The notes under the pieces were generated by a model, which was given only the letters and a program-made list of their open reading frames with translations, had not been told where the DNA came from and made no database searches. Shown here piece by piece: positions 1 to 6,118 of a stretch of DNA of 6,118 bases. Numbering within the stretch: position 1 is the first letter of the stretch; the number at the start of each line of letters is the position of its first letter. Origin of the DNA: Solirubrobacteraceae bacterium. GTDB lineage: Bacteria > Actinomycetota > Thermoleophilia > Solirubrobacterales > Solirubrobacteraceae. The DNA lies in the NCBI GenBank assembly GCA_030447005.1, contig JAUJME010000100.1, forward strand, positions 1-6,118, read 5' to 3'. The translations under genes and the position numbers were made by a program.

Positions 1-92
1 GACATGCCCGCGTCCTTGCCCGAGTGCAGGAGCACCAGGAAGATCAGGACGACGGCGATGAAGACCTGGGCGACGGCGAGGATCGTGTACAT
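1..92 (-). CDS. secG: SecG preprotein translocase subunit, N-terminal part (runs off the window)
   Basis: Reading the minus strand from an ATG at 92-90 gives an open frame of 30 codons that leaves the window at base 1. The peptide starts MYTILAVAQVFIAVVLIFLV and continues with LLHSGKDAGM. That is one hydrophobic helix (about residues 3-22) followed by the SGK-x-AG-(M/L) turn seen after the first transmembrane segment of SecG. SecG is the small two-helix subunit of the SecYEG protein-export channel in the cytoplasmic membrane. The second helix lies outside the window. No Shine-Dalgarno is visible; a possible -10 box (TATCCT, minus strand, 107-102) only nine bases upstream would give an almost leaderless mRNA. 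The call rests on 30 residues, but hydrophobic pattern and turn motif agree well. It is separated from the ccm run by 165 bp and is probably an independent unit. Confidence 0.8.
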   Translation of the reverse strand, partial: MYTILAVAQVFIAVVLIFLVLLHSGKDAGM

Positions 93-257
93 GCGGCGCG
101 GAGGATAGAACACCGACGCCGCCGCTGCACCCGCCTGGGGAGGCGTCTCAGGGTGCGCGCGACGGCGTCGGGTACCTCCGGTGGGGTACGCGGAAGCTAG
201 GAGTCCATTCCCTTCACCACACCCGTAGAACGCCCGTCCCGCGCGGGGGTTGGCCGG
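93..257. other. Intergenic region upstream of secG and downstream of the ccm run
   Basis: These 165 bases hold no convincing gene on either strand. The part next to secG should carry its promoter. The best -10 candidate is TATCCT on the minus strand at 107-102, with no recognisable -35 hexamer 16-18 bases further upstream. The end next to the CcmI-like stop codon holds a GC-rich hairpin listed separately. Two GGTAC-containing stretches (about 170-188) are spaced like an imperfect repeat, but I see no clear operator. Confidence 0.4.
229..251 (-). terminator. Possible GC-rich terminator hairpin after the ccm run
   Basis: Seven bases past the CcmI-like stop codon on the minus strand, an AACCCC arm can pair with a GGGCGTT arm (one bulged G) around a loop that contains the self-complementary CCCGCGCGGG (238-247). 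The 3' arm is followed by only a short TTCTA, not a real U-tract. It sits where the ccmE-ccmF-ccmI transcript should end, but its form is weak evidence for an intrinsic terminator. Confidence 0.28.
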
Positions 258-533
258 TTATTCGCCGAGTTCGTCGAGCTGCCGGAGGATCTCGATCGCC
301 TCGGCCCGCAGCGCGCGGTCCTGCACCCGCCAGTCCGCTTCGGAGAGCTTGCCCGTCCGGTAGTCGAGCTCGGCCTCGCGGATCTCGCGGTACTTGGCCT
401 CGCGGGCGGCGGCGAGCTCGGCGTGCTGGGACGATTCCTCCGTCTCGCGCCGGCGCTCGGCGCCCGCCCGCAGCGGGCCGCTGATGACCACCGCCACGAC
501 GGCGACCAGCACCAGCACCAGGAGGAGCTCCAC
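258..533 (-). CDS. Short CcmI-like cytochrome c biogenesis protein (N-terminal domain only)
   Basis: This is a 91-residue protein with a GTG start at 533-531 and a TAA stop at 260-258. Residues 2-18 form one hydrophobic membrane helix. The rest (about 28-91) is charged and strongly helical or coiled coil, with the segment REAELDYRTGKLSEADW at 52-68. A helix then an E-L-D/E-x-x-TGKLSEEDY-like motif is the hallmark of the N-terminal region of CcmI, which helps deliver apocytochrome c to the CcmF haem lyase. The large TPR domain of proteobacterial CcmI is absent, so this is a minimal CcmI-like protein; its role is inferred from the motif and position. It lies 12 bases after the ccmF stop codon with no clear Shine-Dalgarno, so its translation is probably coupled to ccmF. 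A generic membrane-anchored coiled-coil protein is the alternative reading. Confidence 0.7.
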   Translation of the reverse strand: MELLLVLVLVAVVAVVISGPLRAGAERRRETEESSQHAELAAAREAKYREIREAELDYRTGKLSEADWRVQDRALRAEAIEILRQLDELGE

Positions 534-545
534 GCGGCGCCGCGC

Positions 546-2738
<2,193 letters not shown>

Positions 2739-2748
2739 GGCAGGGGCG

Positions 2749-3150
2749 CTAGGACTGCTCGGCTTCGGAGAACTTCGAGGGGCACTTCGTGACGAGCGAG
2801 TCGCGCTCGCCGACGAAGGTGTCGCCCTGCTTGCGCACGTCGACGATGACCTCCCGGCCCTCGCGGAAGGGGTCGGGCACCGCGCCCGTGTAGGAGACCG
2901 GCACGGAGACGTTGCCGTCGCGGTCGCGCACGCGGAAGATCATGGTCGACCCGCGCTTCTCGACGGAGCCGGCCTCCACCTTCCCCGTCAGCTCGTAGGT
3001 CTGGCCCGGCTTGGCGCTGGCCATCAGCTGGGACGGGGTGCTCGCCTCCGTGGAGGCGGCGAAGCTCGTGTAGATGAGGGCGCCGGCCAGCAGCACCGCG
3101 CACGTCAGCGCGACGGAGAAGCGGATGGCGCGCTTGCGGGCCGGATCCAT
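2749..3150 (-). CDS. ccmE: CcmE haem chaperone, Cys-type with CxxxF motif
   Basis: The protein has 133 residues: a short basic N-terminus, one membrane anchor (about 10-32), then the OB-fold beta domain. Family segments include YELTGKVEAGSVEKRGS (52-68), FRVRDRDGNVSVPVSYTGAVPDPFREG (from 72) and the C-terminal TKCPSKFSEA (121-130). CcmE receives haem covalently from the CcmABCD module and carries it to CcmF on the outer side of the membrane. Most bacterial CcmE proteins attach haem through His in HxxxY; a known variant class uses Cys in CxxxY. Here C123 occupies the attachment site and the fourth residue after it is Phe (F127, codon TTC), so the usual axial-ligand Tyr is missing. The start is ATG at 3150-3148, with GGAGG four bases upstream. 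ccmF follows ten bases after the stop codon. A double hairpin precedes the ribosome-binding site. Confidence 0.93.
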   Translation of the reverse strand: MDPARKRAIRFSVALTCAVLLAGALIYTSFAASTEASTPSQLMASAKPGQTYELTGKVEAGSVEKRGSTMIFRVRDRDGNVSVPVSYTGAVPDPFREGREVIVDVRKQGDTFVGERDSLVTKCPSKFSEAEQS

Positions 3151-3154
3151 CGTG

Positions 3155-3159
3155 CCTCC
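3155..3159 (-). promoter_or_regulatory. Ribosome-binding site of ccmE
   Basis: On the minus strand TGGAGGCACGATG places GGAGG four bases before the ccmE ATG. It fixes the start at 3150. It is the only strong Shine-Dalgarno in the minus-strand run, and lies just downstream of an 8-bp hairpin that could limit access to it. Confidence 0.75.
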
Positions 3160-3164
3160 AGTAT

Positions 3165-3213
3165 GACGCGCCGCCTGGCGCGTCGGTGTGATCGGTCACA
3201 CGGTTGACGCGCC
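3165..3213 (-). promoter_or_regulatory. Two mutually exclusive hairpins between the glycosyltransferase stop and ccmE
   Basis: Three copies of an 8-bp element are present: GACGCGCC at 3165-3172, its exact reverse complement GGCGCGTC at 3177-3184, and GACGCGCC again at 3206-3213. The middle copy can pair with the first (perfect 8-bp stem, 4-base loop GCCT) or with the third. The second pairing encloses a perfect inner stem GTGTGA-TCGG-TCACAC (3186-3201), giving a long stem of 8 + 6 bp with a small internal loop. In the minus-strand transcript the long hairpin forms first and the short one second, ending five bases before the ccmE GGAGG. The stop codon of the upstream gene (3198-3196) lies in the inner stem. 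This is the geometry of an attenuator or translation switch. Simple terminator or stabilising hairpins are the alternative; no U-tract follows either stem. Confidence 0.5.
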
Positions 3214-4443
3214 GGGCCTGAGCGTGGCGCCGCCGCGCGTCGCCGCGCGCCTGGGTTCGGCGCGCCCCGCGCGGAGGTCGAGCGCGAAGCAGGCCAGCGC
3301 CCACAGCAGGAGCGCGTTGACGATGACCACGTGCTGCATCGAGCCGTACGCGCCGAAGAGCGCGGTCAGCAGGGGCTCGAGGCCCGCGAGCGGCCCGGGG
3401 ACACCGTTGAGCTCGACGACGAGCGCCACGGCGGCCACCGTCGAGAGCACCCACAGAACGGCGTAGCGCAGCGGCGTCAGCCGGGTGAGGAGGAGCACCG
3501 GCAGGACGAGCAGGAGCACGCGGTTGTCGGACTGGTCGGGCAGGAAGACGTAGCCGGCGACCATCGCGAGCACCACCGCCGCGGGCGCCTCGAGCCGGCG
3601 GCGCGCGAAGGCCGCGTAGACCGCCAGGAGCGCGGCGACGGTGAGGCCGCGCGCGAGCCAGGGGTCATAGAGGCCGACCTCCGCGAGCGGCTTGAGCAGG
3701 CCGGCGTGGATCGGCGGGTCGAGCTCCATCCGGTCGGCGCGCCGGGCGTAGGCCTCGAGGCTCGACGGGAAGAACGGCGCCTGCGCCGCCGCGAAGACGG
3801 CCGCGAAGCCGCCGAGCGACAGCAGCGCCGCGCGGGCGCCGCGCGCCCGCGCGGTGGCGAGGGCGAGCGGGAGGGCCCAGAACGCGCCGAGCCACTTGAC
3901 GGCGGCGAGCGCTGCGGTGAGCACCCAGGCGGCGGCGTGCGAGCCGCGCTCGAGCGCGATCACCAGCCCGGCGAGACCCAGGAAGATCACGGTCTTGTCC
4001 TCGGCGTGGGCGGTCCAGGAGTAGAGGACGAAGGGCGAGAAGGCGTAGAAGAGGATGAACCCGAGCCGCCAGGCCACCGGCCGCCGGAGCCACAGCCCGA
4101 TCAGCGCGATGACGGCCGTGTCGGCCAGCGCGAAGAGCACGCGGAGCGTCTCCGGCGCGTCGTGGACCTTCAGCAGCCCCGCGAAGAGCCCGAACAGCAG
4201 GGGCGCCTGGTCGCCGTAGACCGGGTCGACCGCCCCGCCGGCCGGGGCGCTGTAGGGGTCCTCCCCTGCGGCGAACAGCCGGGCGAAGTAGACGTAGACC
4301 CGCAGGTCGGCACCGCCGCCCGTCGCCGCGATGATCGCCAGCCGGACGAGGAGCGCCGCGGCGGCGATGGCGAGGACGACGAGCCGCCAGCGGCGCTGCG
4401 ACGAGGTCAGCGCCCGCAGGGTGCGCTTCAGGACGTTCGCCAT
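3196..4443 (-). CDS. GT-C fold membrane glycosyltransferase (GT87 / DUF2029-like)
   Basis: From the ATG at 4443-4441 this is a 415-residue, strongly hydrophobic protein with roughly nine to eleven membrane helices. After the first helix (about 21-40) comes ADLRVYVYFARLFAAGEDPYS (45-65). An acidic residue in the first outer loop followed by Y-F-A-R-L-F-x-x-G-x-DPY is typical of GT-C glycosyltransferases of the GT87/DUF2029 type. These transfer sugars from polyprenyl-phosphate donors on the outer face of the membrane. Other likely loop residues are HAED (146-149) and LPDQSDNR (301-308). Donor and acceptor cannot be told from sequence. The frame stays open to a GTG at 4494, which would add 17 residues (432 in all). 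I prefer the ATG because the extra segment is AT-richer and neither start has a Shine-Dalgarno. It ends 45 bp before ccmE on the same strand and may be co-transcribed with it. Confidence 0.7.
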   Translation of the reverse strand: MANVLKRTLRALTSSQRRWRLVVLAIAAAALLVRLAIIAATGGGADLRVYVYFARLFAAGEDPYSAPAGGAVDPVYGDQAPLLFGLFAGLLKVHDAPETLRVLFALADTAVIALIGLWLRRPVAWRLGFILFYAFSPFVLYSWTAHAEDKTVIFLGLAGLVIALERGSHAAAWVLTAALAAVKWLGAFWALPLALATARARGARAALLSLGGFAAVFAAAQAPFFPSSLEAYARRADRMELDPPIHAGLLKPLAEVGLYDPWLARGLTVAALLAVYAAFARRRLEAPAAVVLAMVAGYVFLPDQSDNRVLLLVLPVLLLTRLTPLRYAVLWVLSTVAAVALVVELNGVPGPLAGLEPLLTALFGAYGSMQHVVIVNALLLWALACFALDLRAGRAEPRRAATRGGATLRPGASTV

Positions 4444-4511
4444 ATGCCGATTCAAAGGAAAGCAGGGAGCAACGCGAAACCTTTGGGAAGCCACGACGTT
4501 AGGTAAGGCAG
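4444..4511. promoter_or_regulatory. Divergent promoter region between the glycosyltransferase and the zinc-ribbon gene
   Basis: This 68-base gap is the most AT-rich stretch nearby and separates two divergently oriented genes, so it should hold promoters in both directions. I see no clean -35/-10 pair on either strand. Near its right end TTAGGTAAGGC (4499-4509) matches ten of eleven bases of one half of the DtxR/IdeR iron-box consensus, and ACCTCA follows at 4516-4521. The two arms are 11 bases apart rather than the 7 expected, so iron regulation is only a possibility. Confidence 0.4.
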
Positions 4512-4730
4512 ATGCACCTCACGTACTCCATGACGAATCTTCGCCGCGATCGCGCCGCTCGCCGGCATGACCGCGTCCGGCCCGTCGTGTCGGCCGCCCA
4601 GGCTCGCGCCCGCCGTTCCGGCGGCCCGCAGGACCGGGCGCTGTACCGCTGCGGTTGCGGCTTCGCGTTCAAGGCGGAGGTCTCGACCTCCGTCGGCTGC
4701 CCGCACTGCGGCACCGAGCAGGCCTGGTAG
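4512..4730 (+). CDS. Small zinc-ribbon protein, function unknown
   Basis: The protein has 72 residues. The N-terminal half (1-42) is rich in Arg and Ala and probably disordered. The C-terminal 30 residues form a compact metal-binding unit: YRCGCGFAF, then VGCPHCGTEQAW. The likely ligands are C47, C49, C63 and C66 in a CxC-x13-CPHC pattern, consistent with a rubredoxin- or FmdB-like zinc ribbon. I do not recognise a named family. The start is ATG at 4512, preceded by a weak AAGG; a second ATG at 4530 is possible and would shorten the poorly patterned N-terminus. The gene stops ten bases before the thiamine-binding protein gene on the same strand, so the two are probably one operon. The clean cysteine pattern, together with the stop codon directly before the next gene, makes it likely to be real. 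Confidence 0.65.
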   Translation: MHLTYSMTNLRRDRAARRHDRVRPVVSAAQARARRSGGPQDRALYRCGCGFAFKAEVSTSVGCPHCGTEQAW

Positions 4731-4740
4731 ACCTCCCGCG

Positions 4741-5061
4741 GTGGCAACCGCGGATCTCACGGTCATCTCCCTCGGCCGGGCCGAGGCGAGCGCCGCTGCC
4801 TACATCGCGGCAATCCAGCGGCGGCTCGCGCGCCAGGACCGCGTCCGCTACCTGATGCACGCGATGGGCACCTCGCTCGAGGGCGAGACGGCCGACATCC
4901 TCGCGCTGGTCGGGGAGCTGCACGCGGTCCCGTTCGAGCTCGGCATCCAGCGCGTCTACACGGTGCTCAAGCTCGACGAGCGCCGCGACAAGGAACAGAC
5001 GCTCGAGAGCAAGGTTGCCTCCGTGCAGGCACTTCTCGACGAGGACCGGCGCGAGTCGTAA
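4741..5061 (+). CDS. MTH1187-family (DUF77) thiamine-binding protein
   Basis: The protein has 106 residues from a GTG start at 4741. The family pattern is clear: an initial beta strand (ADLTVISLGRAEAS, 4-17), a helix (AYIAAIQRRLA), MGTSLEG at 42-48, and RVYTVLKLDERRDK at 71-84, close to the conserved RV-x-T-x-IK-IDeRRD. Members of this ferredoxin-like fold family (PF01910, TIGR00106; relatives of YkoF and YqgV) are about 100 residues long, oligomerise, and several bind thiamine; their cellular role is poorly defined. The frame remains open upstream into the preceding gene, but family length supports the GTG at 4741. No Shine-Dalgarno is evident. With only ten bases after the zinc-ribbon stop, translational coupling is likely. 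No thiamine synthesis or transport gene, and no TPP riboswitch, is visible in the window. Confidence 0.88.
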   Translation: MATADLTVISLGRAEASAAAYIAAIQRRLARQDRVRYLMHAMGTSLEGETADILALVGELHAVPFELGIQRVYTVLKLDERRDKEQTLESKVASVQALLDEDRRES

Positions 5062-5066
5062 GACGC

Positions 5067-5082
5067 CAACCCGGCGGGGTTG
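5067..5082 (+). terminator. Possible terminator hairpin after the thiamine-binding gene
   Basis: CAACCC (5067-5072) and GGGTTG (5077-5082) form a perfect 6-bp stem around GGCG, starting five bases after the stop codon at 5061. No U-rich tail follows (next bases CCCTCGTG). A second small hairpin, CTGCC-GTTC-GGCAG, lies at 5109-5122, before the next gene's ribosome-binding site. The position suits a terminator or transcript end; the form is not diagnostic. Confidence 0.35.
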
Positions 5083-5126
5083 CCCTCGTGCGGATCCGCC
5101 GTTACCGTCTGCCGTTCGGCAGCCAT

Positions 5127-5135
5127 GGAGGAGGG
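5127..5135 (+). promoter_or_regulatory. Strong ribosome-binding site of the small basic protein gene
   Basis: GGAGGAGGG ends four bases before the ATG at 5140. It selects this ATG over the earlier in-frame ATG at 5125, which overlaps the purine tract, and over the further ATG at 5080. Confidence 0.7.
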
Positions 5136-5139
5136 TCCG

Positions 5140-5349
5140 ATGGGACGGTTCGAGCCGAAGCGACCGACGGAGAGCGACCGCAAGGAGTGGTCGTCCCGTG
5201 TCGTCAACGCGCCGCCCCGGTGGGCGGAGGATCTGCGCGAGCCTCAGCGCCGCGCCGCCGAGAACCGGCCGCGCTTCGACAGGACCGACCGCATCACCCG
5301 CGCGTGGCTGCGCGACCTCGTGCCGCGGCGCGAGGCCGGCTCGCGCTGA
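5140..5349 (+). CDS. Small basic hypothetical protein
   Basis: The protein has 69 residues, begins MGRFEPKRPTESDRKEW and is rich in Arg, Glu, Asp and Pro. It contains APPRWAEDLREP (24-35) and RITRAWLRDLVPRR (51-64). There is no membrane helix, signal peptide or cysteine. The mix of basic patches and tryptophans would suit a small nucleic-acid or protein-binding factor, but I do not recognise a family and assign no function. Support for a real gene is the strong GGAGGAGGG ribosome-binding site, normal codon use for this genome and a distinct intergenic leader of 78 bp. It stands alone, convergent with the tRNA-Gly gene downstream. In-frame starts at 5080 and 5125 would lengthen it but lack a ribosome-binding site. 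Confidence 0.6.
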   Translation: MGRFEPKRPTESDRKEWSSRVVNAPPRWAEDLREPQRRAAENRPRFDRTDRITRAWLRDLVPRREAGSR

Positions 5350-5355
5350 AGAAGG

Positions 5356-5378
5356 CGAGGCTGGAGGGCGCCGCCTCG
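5356..5378. terminator. Possible hairpin between convergent genes
   Basis: CGAGGC (5356-5361) and GCCTCG (5373-5378) are a perfect 6-bp inverted repeat with an 11-base loop. They lie seven bases after the hypothetical protein stop and before the 3' end of the opposing tRNA gene. The place suits a bidirectional terminator, but there is no U-tract on either strand. Confidence 0.28.
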
Positions 5379-5415
5379 TAGGGGGTCGGCGCACCTGTCA
5401 TAGCCCTGACCGGAG

Positions 5416-5488
5416 AGCGGCGGACGAGGCTCGAACTCGCGACCCTCAGCTTGGGAAGCTGATGCTCTACCAACTGAGCTACCGCCGC
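5416..5488 (-). tRNA. tRNA-Gly (anticodon CCC)
   Basis: The minus strand folds into a complete 73-base cloverleaf. The acceptor stem is GCGGCGG/CCGCCGC (5488-5482 with 5423-5417), followed by TA. The D stem is GCTC/GAGC with loop AGTTGGTA. The anticodon stem TCAGC/GCTGA encloses loop TTCCCAA, giving anticodon CCC, which reads GGG glycine codons. The variable loop is GGGTC, and the T stem GCGAG/CTCGT (one G-U pair) encloses TTCGAGC. The discriminator base is U, usual for bacterial tRNA-Gly. The 3' CCA is not encoded and must be added after transcription. It is the only RNA gene I see. It is divergent from ccmG and convergent with the small hypothetical gene. All stems pair fully, so it looks functional. 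Confidence 0.96.
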
Positions 5489-5500
5489 AACTGACCGCAG

Positions 5501-5506
5501 ATACTA
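5501..5506 (-). promoter_or_regulatory. Probable -10 box of the tRNA-Gly promoter
   Basis: TAGTAT on the minus strand (5506-5501) fits the TANNNT -10 pattern and lies twelve bases before the mature tRNA 5' end, which would give a short 5' leader for RNase P to remove. No good -35 hexamer is seen: the expected place (about 5529-5524) falls inside the GTACCC-T-GGGTAC palindrome. Confidence 0.5.
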
Positions 5507-5518
5507 CCCGCCCGCGAA

Positions 5519-5531
5519 GTACCCTGGGTAC
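5519..5531. repeat. Perfect 13-bp palindrome between tRNA-Gly and ccmG
   Basis: GTACCC-T-GGGTAC is a perfect 6-bp inverted repeat around one base. It ends four bases before the ccmG ATG and overlies the predicted -35 region of the divergent tRNA promoter. It could be an operator for either gene, or part of the ccmG initiation region (its GGG is the only purine run before the start). A TACCCT (5520-5525) within it could also act as a -10 for a nearly leaderless ccmG mRNA. Confidence 0.4.
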
Positions 5532-5535
5532 CACG

Positions 5536-6084
5536 ATGCGCAAGGGTCCCGCCGTGGTCGTCGTGCTGCTCGCCGCCGCCCTGGTCGGCCTGCTGTCCTA
5601 CGGCGTCGCCCAGCGCGGCGAGGACCGCTCGATCGACGCCGCGCTCGTCGCCGGCGAGCGGATCGCCGCGCCCGACGCCACCCTGGCCATGCTCGGGGCG
5701 CCGGGGCGCACGGCGTCGCTGGCCGACTACCGCGGCAAGGTCGTCGTCCTCAACTTCTGGGCCTCCTGGTGCCCGCCGTGCGTCGACGAGCTCCCCCTCC
5801 TCCAGCGCACGCAGGAGCGCATCGAGGGCCAGAACGCGACGGTCCTCGGCGTCTCCTTCCGCGACGTCTCCTCCGACGCGCTCGGCTTCGCGCGCCGCTA
5901 TGGGCTCACCTTCCCGACGCTGCGCGACCCGGACGCCGACTTCGCGCGCGAGTACGGGACCGCCAGCCTGCCCGAGACGTTCCTGATCGACCGCCAGGGC
6001 CGGATCGCCGCCAAACGCCGCGGCCCGGTCGACCAGGCGTGGCTCGACGCGATCCTGCCGAAGCTGCTGGCCGAGAAGGCGTGA
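5536..6084 (+). CDS. ccmG: CcmG/DsbE (ResA-like) membrane-anchored thioredoxin
   Basis: The protein has 182 residues. An N-terminal membrane anchor spans about residues 5-24, followed by a thioredoxin fold facing outward. LADYRGKVVVLNFWASWCPPC places the redox pair at C79 and C82 in WCPPC. GVSFRD (105-110) and SLPETFLID (144-152) give the family's core strands and the cis-proline P146. These features and the length are typical of the CcmG/DsbE/ResA group, which reduces cysteine disulfides in apocytochrome c before haem attachment. The likely partner, ccmH, begins on the last base of the stop codon. The start is ATG at 5536 with no good Shine-Dalgarno. The WCPPC motif alone cannot separate CcmG from ResA or other extracytoplasmic thioredoxins; System I genes elsewhere in the window and the overlapping next frame favour CcmG. 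Confidence 0.9.
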   Translation: MRKGPAVVVVLLAAALVGLLSYGVAQRGEDRSIDAALVAGERIAAPDATLAMLGAPGRTASLADYRGKVVVLNFWASWCPPCVDELPLLQRTQERIEGQNATVLGVSFRDVSSDALGFARRYGLTFPTLRDPDADFAREYGTASLPETFLIDRQGRIAAKRRGPVDQAWLDAILPKLLAEKA

Positions 6085-6118
6085 TGCGCGCCCTCCTGCT
6101 CGCCGCGCTGGTGGCGCT
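6084..6118 (+). CDS. Probable CcmH, signal peptide start only (runs off the window)
   Basis: An ATG at 6084-6086 overlaps the ccmG TGA stop by one base (TGATG) and opens a frame reading MRALLLAALVA to the end of the window. A basic residue followed by an unbroken hydrophobic stretch is the start of a signal peptide or anchor. In System I operons the gene after ccmG is usually ccmH (the CcmH/CycL apocytochrome thiol reductase), whose N-terminus looks like this. Only eleven residues are available, so the identity comes from context; the overlap supports it being a genuine start. Confidence 0.55.
   Translation, partial: MRALLLAALVA

Noticed and set aside
3187..3200. TGTGA-TCGG-TCACA, resembling a CRP site
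   Set aside because: CRP sites have six bases between the arms and this has four; in the FNR-type alignment the arms also do not fit. It is better explained as the inner stem of the hairpin before ccmE.
3331..4506. A 391-codon plus-strand frame opposite the glycosyltransferase
   Set aside because: Same type of shadow; the opposite strand has clear membrane helices and a GT-C loop motif.
4669..5394. A 241-codon minus-strand frame opposite the thiamine-binding and small hypothetical genes
   Set aside because: It is antisense to a recognised MTH1187-family gene and has only Arg-rich, low-complexity product.
5244..5543. Minus-strand 99-codon and plus-strand 159-codon (5015-5494) frames across the tRNA
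   Set aside because: Both run through the complete tRNA-Gly cloverleaf and lack ribosome-binding sites or recognisable protein features.

Overview
The window is very GC-rich and densely coded. Third-position G/C dominates every gene, and starts are a mix of ATG, GTG and TTG with few strong Shine-Dalgarno sites. This is typical of high-GC Actinobacteria and similar phyla. A System I cytochrome c maturation set with a Cys-type CcmE, a SecG that begins nearly without a leader, and an MTH1187-type thiamine-binding protein together suggest a deep actinobacterium (Thermoleophilia / Solirubrobacterales-like). That placement is inference: no marker gene in the window fixes it.

Layout. Minus strand, left half: the 5' end of secG (1-92); a 165-bp gap; then a compact run transcribed right to left of a GT-C membrane glycosyltransferase (4443-3196), ccmE (3150-2749), ccmF (2738-546) and a short CcmI-like protein (533-258). 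Plus strand, right half: a small zinc-ribbon protein (4512-4730), an MTH1187/DUF77 thiamine-binding protein (4741-5061) and a small basic hypothetical protein (5140-5349). A tRNA-Gly(CCC) gene follows on the minus strand (5488-5416). Then come ccmG/dsbE-type thioredoxin (5536-6084) and the first codons of a probable ccmH (from 6084) on the plus strand.

How the genes work together. CcmE is the periplasm-facing haem chaperone. CcmF is the membrane haem lyase subunit that takes haem from holo-CcmE. CcmG and CcmH keep the apocytochrome CXXCH thiols reduced, and CcmI-type proteins present the apocytochrome. The ccm genes are therefore split into two outward-pointing blocks about 2.4 kb apart, separated by genes with no obvious link to cytochrome maturation. 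CcmA, B, C and D are not in the window.

The most notable points are: (i) three copies of an 8-bp element between the glycosyltransferase stop codon and the ccmE ribosome-binding site, which can form two mutually exclusive hairpins; (ii) a CcmE whose haem-attachment motif reads CxxxF rather than HxxxY or CxxxY; (iii) the split ccm locus; and (iv) a perfect 13-bp palindrome between the divergent tRNA-Gly and ccmG. I found no mobile element, CRISPR array or defence system.
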